Source of the DNA: Merdiplasma sp045118075
GTDB taxonomy: Bacteria > Bacillota > Clostridia > Lachnospirales > Lachnospiraceae
Reading direction: 5' to 3'
Assembly (NCBI GenBank): GCA_045118075.1
Contig: JBGUOI010000125.1
Coordinates: forward strand, 1 to 10,442
Length of the DNA: 10,442 nucleotides
Below the pieces are notes generated by a model. It ran no database searches and was not told the origin of the DNA. It saw only the letters and a program-made list of their open reading frames with translations. Shown in pieces: positions 5,093 to 10,442 of this stretch. The first letter of the stretch is position 1. Each line of letters opens with the position of its first letter. The translations under genes were made by a program, and so were the position numbers.

Positions 5093-6013
5093 TTACTTAA
5101 GAAGTTCAAGTATCAGGTTCTGGGCAGCAATTCCATCATGCTGATCCACAACTCTGGTGATCGCTTCAATACCGACACGATCCACCTTGGATTTGATCAA
5201 TTCAAAGGCATCGATGTTCGCCTGGCATTCCGCCCTGCATTCCTCGCGGATCGGGAACGTATCGAAGAAGACTACGCCTTCATAGTGATAGCGCTCCAGG
5301 AAATAGATGAATTCGGCGCACAGAGAAAAATTGACAGATCCGAAGATCATTCCGCTGTCCTTGTAGCCATATCCGTCATTCATATGAAGGCCGAACAGTT
5401 TTCCGCGGGATGCCGCAAGGGCAAGGCCGAAAGACGGCTCGTCATGCTTCATCAGCATATGGCAGAAGTCCAGCGTGCATCCGATATTCGGACGATCCAC
5501 GCAGTCGATCAGGTACATGGTCATTCCGGTACTGTCGACCATGGCGAACTCACGCTCTTCATACGGCTTATATTCAATGGAGATCTTAATGTCCGGCGCA
5601 TAATCGCAGACTTCCTGAATCCCCTCCACAAGGAGCTTCCAGCATTTCTCATAGTCCGTCTGGAACGCGTATTCAAATCCGTCATTTTCAAACCACAACG
5701 TCACGACCGATCCGCCGATCTCACGGCATACATCACAGCCTTCCTTGGCCAGGTCGATGGCACTCCTTCTCCTGTCCTCATCCGGGTTGGAGAAATTTCC
5801 CGTAAGCCAGTTTTTGCGCCAGCGAACAGCCAGTCCGTTGACTTTAAGAGGCGCAATATGTTTCTTCAGGTCTTCCAGGTCAAGGCCGGCAAAATGTTCC
5901 GGATAGTTGAATTCCAGATGGGTGATCCCGTTCGCGTTTTTATATGCATCGATCGCATCATAGACCGTCTGTCCCTTGAATACAAATGAGTTAAATCTTC
6001 CTGCGTAATTCAT
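5093..6013 (-). CDS. TIM-barrel sugar isomerase (xylose-isomerase-like family, probable aldose-ketose isomerase)
   Basis: A 306-residue protein of the AP-endonuclease-2/xylose-isomerase-like TIM-barrel family. Predicted metal ligands are E147 (ISIEYKP, 144-150), D182 (LDFCH, 181-185), H210 (GLHMND, 208-213) and D251 (FFDTFP, 249-254). K149 gives an E-x-K pair and H185 a D-x-x-H pair. E-x-K with Asp as the fourth ligand is the pattern of xylose isomerase and of the Pseudomonas stutzeri-type L-rhamnose isomerase. Ketose 3-epimerases have Glu as fourth ligand and lack this lysine. The enzyme therefore probably interconverts an aldose and a ketose with a divalent metal in the cytoplasm. ATG 6013 overlaps the kinase stop by 4 bp (ATGA), with AGAGGAG about 7 nt upstream, so translation is coupled. 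Substrate unknown; an epimerase acting on sugar or sugar phosphate remains possible. Confidence 0.82.
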   Translation of the reverse strand: MNYAGRFNSFVFKGQTVYDAIDAYKNANGITHLEFNYPEHFAGLDLEDLKKHIAPLKVNGLAVRWRKNWLTGNFSNPDEDRRRSAIDLAKEGCDVCREIGGSVVTLWFENDGFEYAFQTDYEKCWKLLVEGIQEVCDYAPDIKISIEYKPYEEREFAMVDSTGMTMYLIDCVDRPNIGCTLDFCHMLMKHDEPSFGLALAASRGKLFGLHMNDGYGYKDSGMIFGSVNFSLCAEFIYFLERYHYEGVVFFDTFPIREECRAECQANIDAFELIKSKVDRVGIEAITRVVDQHDGIAAQNLILELLK

Positions 6014-6933
6014 CCGTTTTCTCCTCTGTAGATCTCCATGACCTCCTCCAGTGTCGGCATGGCGGGCTGTCCGCCGGTCTTGCATACCGTCCGTGCGCTG
6101 CAGCAGGTAGCAAATCTGCCTGCCTCAAACAGATCCATCTGATTTACAATTCCGTAGCACAGTCCGCCTATGAAGGAATCTCCCGCTCCGGTAGATTCCA
6201 CCGCCTGCACTTTCCTTGAAGGAACGAACTGCGTCTTTTGGCCGGCGCACACCACCGATCCCGCCTTGCCAAGCGTAAAGATGATGGCGGTTCCCAGTCT
6301 CTTTGACATCTTCAGGATCTCCCGCACGGCTGTCTCTTCAGAATCGATCTGCGTATTTCCGTAAAAAGAGGCTTCCACTTCGTTTACGATAAAAAGATCC
6401 AGCTTTTTCAGTGTCTCCTCCGGGAGCGCCGCCGCCGGCGCTCCGTTCAGAATGATATAGGCATTCTTTTTCCTGCACTCATCTATGGCATAGATGATCG
6501 TATCCAGCGGAATCTCGAGCTGAAAAACCACGATGGTCTCAGAATCGATCACATCGCCGAGGGCATCGATATCCGCTCTTGTGACACAGTCATTAGCGCC
6601 CCTTACTACGGATGCCCGGATCCCGCCGTCATAAAGCGACTGCGCAACAGACATTCCGCTGTTTCCCGGAACTCTCTTCAGATAATCCGTACGGACTCCG
6701 TACCCTTCTACCGTCTTCTTCAGAAAATCACCGCTGGCATCCTCACCTATGCAGCCTGCCATATAGACCGGAAGTCCCAGCTTTGCAGCCTGTACGGCCT
6801 GATTTGCTCCTTTGCCGCCGCTGCAGTATTCCACAGAATCCGCAAAGTTGGTCTCGCCCTCTTCGGGCAGTCTCTCCAGCTTCAGGCAGACATCATAGTT
6901 CAGGCTGCCTATAACCACTACTTTGTTGTACAT
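6010..6933 (-). CDS. Ribokinase-like PfkB-family sugar kinase
   Basis: A 307-residue protein, the usual ribokinase length (E. coli RbsK 309). It would phosphorylate the sugar released by the importer or isomerase, using ATP. Motifs in order: GSLNYDVC (9-16), where N12 and D14 match sugar-binding residues of ribokinase; GGKGANQAVQAAKLG (39-53), PfkB signature 1; GAND (112-115); FQLEIPL (137-143), with E140 matching ribokinase Glu143; LNGAPA (162-167); VNEVEA (183-188); and STGAGDSFIGGL (247-258), signature 2 with catalytic base D252. GGQPAMPTLEEV near the end is also ribokinase-like. Retained sugar contacts favour a ribose-like or related furanose substrate, but family members vary. ATG 6933 has GGAGG 6 nt upstream; the longer frame would overlap DUF4867. 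It sits between DUF4867 (49 bp) and the isomerase (4-bp overlap). Confidence 0.88.
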   Translation of the reverse strand: MYNKVVVIGSLNYDVCLKLERLPEEGETNFADSVEYCSGGKGANQAVQAAKLGLPVYMAGCIGEDASGDFLKKTVEGYGVRTDYLKRVPGNSGMSVAQSLYDGGIRASVVRGANDCVTRADIDALGDVIDSETIVVFQLEIPLDTIIYAIDECRKKNAYIILNGAPAAALPEETLKKLDLFIVNEVEASFYGNTQIDSEETAVREILKMSKRLGTAIIFTLGKAGSVVCAGQKTQFVPSRKVQAVESTGAGDSFIGGLCYGIVNQMDLFEAGRFATCCSARTVCKTGGQPAMPTLEEVMEIYRGENG

Positions 6934-6982
6934 TGCTCTCCTCCCGGTGTTCCCTGTCTGGTCTGTACCTACTGAATACATT

Positions 6983-7618
6983 TTATATTTCCAGATCAGC
7001 CACTGTCCAGTTTGGTCCATACAAAAGTGCCGGAACCTCAGGGTCCTCGCCGCCCTCCGGATGGGCGATCAGCCATTTATTCTTCGCCGTAAGAAGCCTG
7101 TCCTCCTCCGTCACCGGCACAAAACCCGGATCAAGAGGCAGATTAGTCTCTTTCGGAAGGAAGGTGGCATGTGCGTATCCTCCCTCCTGTACATGGCAGG
7201 CGCAGTAGTGAAGTGTCGTCGCATAAAACTCCACCGCCATGCCCTCTTTCACATAGAAGGCTTCCACCTTTCTGGTGTCATAACGCATGCCCGGCTCCAG
7301 GTCCTGCAGCTTTCCGACCATAACGATATAGTCGGTAGCGGCAATATTGATCTCCGATCCCCTGTGGTACTCCAGTCCGTTCAGGCTGTCGTTATGTCCC
7401 ATACAATAGCCCAGCTCCGCCCCGAGCTGTCCATAGAAGCGGTTTTCAAACTCTTTGAACACCGGCAGTGCTTCCAGCTCGGGAGCACTGGCGACATATT
7501 CTACGGGACCGGGGATCGGTTTCTTTTTCATAAGGGCGATCACTCCGGAGAAATCATATCCTTCTATGATCCTTCCATAGACCGTGAATCTGGAGTCTCT
7601 GACATCATATACTTTCAT
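6983..7618 (-). CDS. DUF4867-family protein, cupin-like, sugar-operon associated
   Basis: A 211-residue soluble protein matching the pattern I know for DUF4867: YGRIIEGYDF (14-23), YVASAPELE (41-49), YCMGHNDSLNGLEYHRGSEI (71-90) and a hydrophobic strand DYIVMVG (96-102). The pair E83-x-H85-x-x-S-E89 followed about 50 residues later by H137 and H142 (LHYCACH) looks like the two metal-binding motifs of a cupin. The family has no established activity that I can state. Its place between the importer and the kinase, with 15 bp from permease 2, suggests a step on the free sugar, such as isomerisation or anomer conversion; cupin-fold sugar isomerases such as D-lyxose isomerase are a precedent for the idea, not proof. 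ATG 7618 has GAAGGA about 5 nt upstream. Confidence 0.75.
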   Translation of the reverse strand: MKVYDVRDSRFTVYGRIIEGYDFSGVIALMKKKPIPGPVEYVASAPELEALPVFKEFENRFYGQLGAELGYCMGHNDSLNGLEYHRGSEINIAATDYIVMVGKLQDLEPGMRYDTRKVEAFYVKEGMAVEFYATTLHYCACHVQEGGYAHATFLPKETNLPLDPGFVPVTEEDRLLTAKNKWLIAHPEGGEDPEVPALLYGPNWTVADLEI

Positions 7619-7633
7619 GGCATCCTTCTCCGC

Positions 7634-8641
7634 TTAATGTCTGTTCTTCTTTCTCTTATCCAGATAATAATTCACGATCATGACGACCAGCAGCAGTCCG
7701 CCCCATACGATCTGCCTACAGGCATTCGGAATAAATGTGTACATATTCAGGAGCGATGACAGCATCTGGATGATCAGGACTGCGAGCACAATACCCGTGA
7801 CAGATCCGCTGCCGCCCAGAGGACTGACTCCGCCGAGAACTGCGATCAGGATGGCCTGCATCGTATAGGTGGATCCGGTATCCGCCTTGGCGGAACTGTA
7901 GCGGCCCCACATGATAATGCCGGAAAGAGCGGCAAGCATCCCGCTGAACATATGCGTGCAGACAACGATCTTGAAGTTGTTCAGTCCGGAATAGGTTGTT
8001 GCCCGGTTATTGGTTCCGTACATCTTCATTTCACGGCCCAGCTTTGTCTTCTGTACGACCAGCCCGGCAATAAGCGCCGCTGCCGCAAAGATGATGATCG
8101 GGATCGGGATCGGACCGAACTTCATATTGATCATCGTTCCGAGCACCTTCGGGAAGCCGCTCAGCGTCGATCCTCCGGTCAGGACCACACCGAACCCCCA
8201 GAAGAGGGACTGTGTGCCAAGCGTGGCCAGCATGGCAGGAATTCCGAGTCCGGAGATCAGTACACCGTTGATGATTCCGCCGATCGCGCCGATAAGCAGT
8301 GCGATCACAAAACTGGCGAGGACCAGTCCGGCTCCTCCCTCTCCGTCTCCATGATAGAGGCGAAGGACAAACAGTCCGGCCACGATCGAAGAAAGATTGG
8401 CCAGATAAACCGCGCTCAGGTCGATACCGCCGATGATCAGCGCCATACCGATGCCGATCGCGAGAAGTCCGTACTCAGGGAACTGCCTGAACATAGCCAG
8501 GAAATTGTCGCCGTTCAGAAAGTTCTTTCCCTGCAGCAGGGAGCAGGCTATGAATACGACCACAAAAAGTGCGACCATGCGGGCAGCGCTGTTATCCAGG
8601 ATTGTTTCCAAAGGCTTTTTTACAGTAGCTTCTTTACTCAT
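7634..8641 (-). CDS. ABC sugar importer permease, RbsC/AraH (CUT2) type, second subunit
   Basis: A 335-residue integral membrane protein with about 8-10 hydrophobic segments. Family marks in order: a membrane segment at 22-37, LIIGGIDLSAVYLANLSSIV (68-87, the GGIDLS block), IPAMLATLGTQSLFWG (134-149), LGREMKMYGTNNRATTYSGL (201-220, the cytoplasmic loop that contacts the ATPase), ILIAVLGGVSPLGGSGSVTG (264-283), and a basic C-terminal tail (DKRKKNRH). It forms the channel with the other permease and the ATPase. ATG 8641 follows GGGAGG by about 8 nt; upstream in-frame residues back to 8677 overlap permease 1 and are left out. It ends 15 bp before DUF4867 and starts 13 bp after permease 1. Two unlike permeases suggest a heterodimeric channel, as in the YtfT-YjfF and LsrC-LsrD systems. 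Substrate unknown. Confidence 0.93.
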   Translation of the reverse strand: MSKEATVKKPLETILDNSAARMVALFVVVFIACSLLQGKNFLNGDNFLAMFRQFPEYGLLAIGIGMALIIGGIDLSAVYLANLSSIVAGLFVLRLYHGDGEGGAGLVLASFVIALLIGAIGGIINGVLISGLGIPAMLATLGTQSLFWGFGVVLTGGSTLSGFPKVLGTMINMKFGPIPIPIIIFAAAALIAGLVVQKTKLGREMKMYGTNNRATTYSGLNNFKIVVCTHMFSGMLAALSGIIMWGRYSSAKADTGSTYTMQAILIAVLGGVSPLGGSGSVTGIVLAVLIIQMLSSLLNMYTFIPNACRQIVWGGLLLVVMIVNYYLDKRKKNRH

Positions 8642-8654
8642 TTCAGCACCTCCC

Positions 8655-9659
8655 TTACTGGTCAGACACTGCGACATGCAGTGTATTCTTGCGCGTCTTC
8701 TCCTGAACCGCAGATACGCCGGTACCGATGATGATGATCAGGCCGGTAAATACACGTGCCCAGACAGTCGGGATACCCAGAAGGATCAGGCTGTTCGACA
8801 CAAGAGTCATCAGCGCCGTTCCAAGAACCGCTCCCAGTACTGAGCCCTTGCCGCCGACCAGGGAAACACCGCCCAGGACGCAGGCCGCGATGACATCCAT
8901 CTCCATACCGATCATGTTGTTCGGATTGACAGTCATCATCATAGACGCACGGCAGACACCGATAAATCCTGCCATGGCACCTGAGAAACAGAAGATAAAC
9001 ATGCGGATCCCAAACACATTGAAACCGGCTCTTGCAGCCGCAACTTCATCGCCGCCTACCGCGTAGATCCCTCGGCCGAGCATGGTCTTGTTCAGGATGA
9101 ACCAGCCGATCAGCACCAGAATAACCGCAAAAGCGAAATGAACAGGAAGATTTGAACTGAACCCTGTCTGGGCATTGGTTCCGGTGAGGATCTTTGCTCC
9201 TCCCAGCTCATACAGCGGGTATGTCAGCGGATACTCGGAGGATCCCAGGATACCCTGCATGACGCCGATCCAGAGAGAGGAGGCACCGAGGGTAACGATC
9301 ATCGCGGGGAATTTGTATTTTGCGACGATAAAACCGTTCACTGCGCCCATGCACAGGCCCAGGGCCATGGCAACCAGGAAATACGGGATCGGGTTGGCGA
9401 AAGCTCCGTCCAGCTTCGTGCACACAAAATACATTGACAGGGACGCGATCGCAGGAAATGAACAGTCAACACCGCCCGAGATAAGGACCATCATCTCTCC
9501 TACCGCAAACATCATGGGGATCGTCAGGGAGCGAAGAAGGTCAACTATGTTGTTCGGCGTGAAGAACTGACCGCTCCGGGCCTGGATGATCAGGCAGAAT
9601 GCAATCAGGATGAGCGCAACATAAAACTCTGTTTTCTTTGTCAGTCTCTTTAAACTCAT
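8655..9659 (-). CDS. ABC sugar importer permease, RbsC (CUT2) type, first subunit
   Basis: A 334-residue polytopic inner-membrane protein, distinct in sequence from the next permease but of the same family. Blocks: a first membrane segment at about 13-27, MVLISGGVDCSFPAIASLSM (57-76), FPAMIVTLGASSLWIG (117-132), LGRGIYAVGGDEVAAARAGF (194-213, ATPase-contact loop), DVIAACVLGGVSLVGGKGSV (255-274), and hydrophobic segments at 276-295 and 303-318. It would pair with the second permease and be driven by the ATPase encoded just upstream, passing a sugar handed over by a binding protein encoded outside the window. ATG 9659 follows GAGGAGGGG closely; the residues further upstream (to 9677) overlap the ATPase gene. 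Spacing to the ATPase stop is 14 bp. Confidence 0.93.
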   Translation of the reverse strand: MSLKRLTKKTEFYVALILIAFCLIIQARSGQFFTPNNIVDLLRSLTIPMMFAVGEMMVLISGGVDCSFPAIASLSMYFVCTKLDGAFANPIPYFLVAMALGLCMGAVNGFIVAKYKFPAMIVTLGASSLWIGVMQGILGSSEYPLTYPLYELGGAKILTGTNAQTGFSSNLPVHFAFAVILVLIGWFILNKTMLGRGIYAVGGDEVAAARAGFNVFGIRMFIFCFSGAMAGFIGVCRASMMMTVNPNNMIGMEMDVIAACVLGGVSLVGGKGSVLGAVLGTALMTLVSNSLILLGIPTVWARVFTGLIIIIGTGVSAVQEKTRKNTLHVAVSDQ

Positions 9660-9673
9660 CTTTGTCCCCCTCC

Positions 9674-10442
9674 TCAATACTCAACCGAAAGCTTCGAAAG
9701 GGTCTCTTCATCCAGATCCTTCGTCATTCTCTCGTCGACAAGGTGTCCGCGCCTCATGATCAGGACCCTGTTGCAGTTCAGAAGCACTTCGCGGATATCA
9801 TCAGAGATGATGATCACGGCAAGGCCGCTCTCGGCAAGTTTTTTCGTCAGATTATAGATATCGTATTTTGCGCCGATATCCACACCGACCGTCGGCCCGT
9901 TCAGGATCAGGACCTTCAGGTCAAGGGCAAGCCATTTTGCAAGAACACATTTCTGAGCGTTTCCGCCGGACAGTGTTCTCATGGTATCCGCTGCGCTTCC
10001 TATCTTGATGGACAGTTCTCTGACCCAGCGGTCTACAAGGCTATCGATCGCATTCTGGTCCATCACCGGCCCTTTCCTGCAGTCGTTCCATCTCGTTACG
10101 GAGATATTGTCTGAGATGGACTGGTCCATGAACAGACCCATGACATTTCTTTCCGGCGGCACATATCCGATACCGTTGGCCATGGCATCCTGTACATTCC
10201 GGAAATTCACTTCTCTGCCTTCCAGGATTATCTGTCCGGAATCCGCCTTATGAACACCGAAAATGGTCTCTGCCAGCTCGGTACGGCCGGAACCGAGCAG
10301 ACCGGTGATCCCGAGGATCTCACCTGCTTTAATGGAGAAGCTGCAGTCCTTGTAGCCATCCTTCAGGGACAGATTCTTTACTTCAAGGACGGTCTTCCCG
10401 CCGCTGTTCTCCTCATAGGAAAACGCTTCTTCTTCAATATCG
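9674..10442 (-). CDS. Sugar ABC importer ATPase, RbsA/MglA type (C-terminal half; start beyond window)
   Basis: The frame is open from the stop at 9674 to the right edge, about 255 residues: the linker and second nucleotide-binding domain of a double-domain CUT2 ATPase. Motifs: GEILGITGLLGSGRTEL is the Walker A region with R in place of K, usual for the second domain in this family. YVPPERNVMGL stands where the family has EDR. LSGGNAQK is the ABC signature. VLILNGPTVGVDIGAK is the Walker B and D-loop, and IIISDDIREVL the switch region. In Walker B the usual LDEPT reads LNGPT, so both the magnesium-binding Asp and the catalytic Glu are missing. One ATP site of the pair is probably inactive, and the first domain, outside the window, would carry the hydrolysis. 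An internal GTG at 10210 is not a start, because homology continues upstream. It leads the visible operon. Confidence 0.92.
   Translation of the reverse strand, partial: DIEEEAFSYEENSGGKTVLEVKNLSLKDGYKDCSFSIKAGEILGITGLLGSGRTELAETIFGVHKADSGQIILEGREVNFRNVQDAMANGIGYVPPERNVMGLFMDQSISDNISVTRWNDCRKGPVMDQNAIDSLVDRWVRELSIKIGSAADTMRTLSGGNAQKCVLAKWLALDLKVLILNGPTVGVDIGAKYDIYNLTKKLAESGLAVIIISDDIREVLLNCNRVLIMRRGHLVDERMTKDLDEETLSKLSVEY

Noticed and set aside
5066..5989. Long plus-strand open frame of about 300 codons opposite the isomerase gene
   Set aside because: It mirrors a gene with clear catalytic motifs on the minus strand, shows no known motif and has no ribosome binding site; it is an antisense shadow.
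6923..7759. Plus-strand open frame across the kinase/DUF4867/permease junctions
   Set aside because: It runs antisense across three minus-strand genes and their boundaries; composition is shadow-like.
7952..8731. Plus-strand open frame rich in charged residues opposite the permeases
   Set aside because: The reverse complement of hydrophobic membrane codons commonly gives such charged frames; no start signal or motif.

Overview
The window looks like the junction between an integrated mobile element (about 1-2630) and a chromosomal sugar-utilisation operon (about 2640-10442) in a low-to-mid GC Gram-positive anaerobe. Purine-rich Shine-Dalgarno sites before almost every gene, a LacI regulator, a ribose-type (CUT2) ABC importer and a DUF4867 protein suggest a member of the Bacillota, probably a Clostridia or Lachnospiraceae relative. 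That placement is inference; there is no rRNA or other marker.

Left part, mobile element. A divergent pair of transcription units is separated by a 227-bp control region. Reading left (minus strand) are a 96-residue protein of unknown function, a small excisionase-like DNA-binding protein that appears to start at TTG, and a CHC2/Toprim primase that runs off the window. Reading right (plus strand) is a 266-residue XRE-type repressor. Overlapping opposed promoters and several short palindromes sit between them, as in a phage-like on/off switch. The order repressor / divergent small gene, xis, primase resembles phage satellites (PICI/SaPI) and related integrative elements. The usual integrase is not beside the repressor. 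In its place are about 350 bp without a convincing gene, holding an imperfect tandem repeat that can form two matched hairpins, a terminator, arm-site-like short repeats and a 7-8-7 inverted repeat shaped like a tyrosine-recombinase core site. Immediately after that comes the 3' end of a gene with no start, as if the element had cut it.

Right part, sugar operon, all on the minus strand, so transcription runs from right to left: ABC ATPase (C-terminal half visible), two different RbsC-type permeases, a DUF4867 cupin-like protein, a ribokinase-like PfkB kinase, a TIM-barrel sugar isomerase, then an intergenic hairpin terminator, a mutarotase-like (DUF6786/DUF4380-type) protein and a LacI-family repressor. 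Spacings are 13-49 bp or a 4-bp overlap up to the isomerase. They widen to 91 and 128 bp for the last two genes, which are probably expressed partly on their own. The substrate-binding protein and the main promoter must lie beyond the right edge.

Proposed pathway (inference): a monosaccharide enters through the ABC importer. It is equilibrated or isomerised by the mutarotase-like protein, perhaps the cupin, and an isomerase whose metal and lysine residues match aldose-ketose isomerases. It is then phosphorylated by the ribokinase-like enzyme. The substrate cannot be named from this window. The most unusual points are the ATPase Walker B change (LNGPT in place of LDEPT), the tandem hairpins and candidate attachment core at the element edge, the compact switch region, and a possible RNA switch over the excisionase ribosome binding site.
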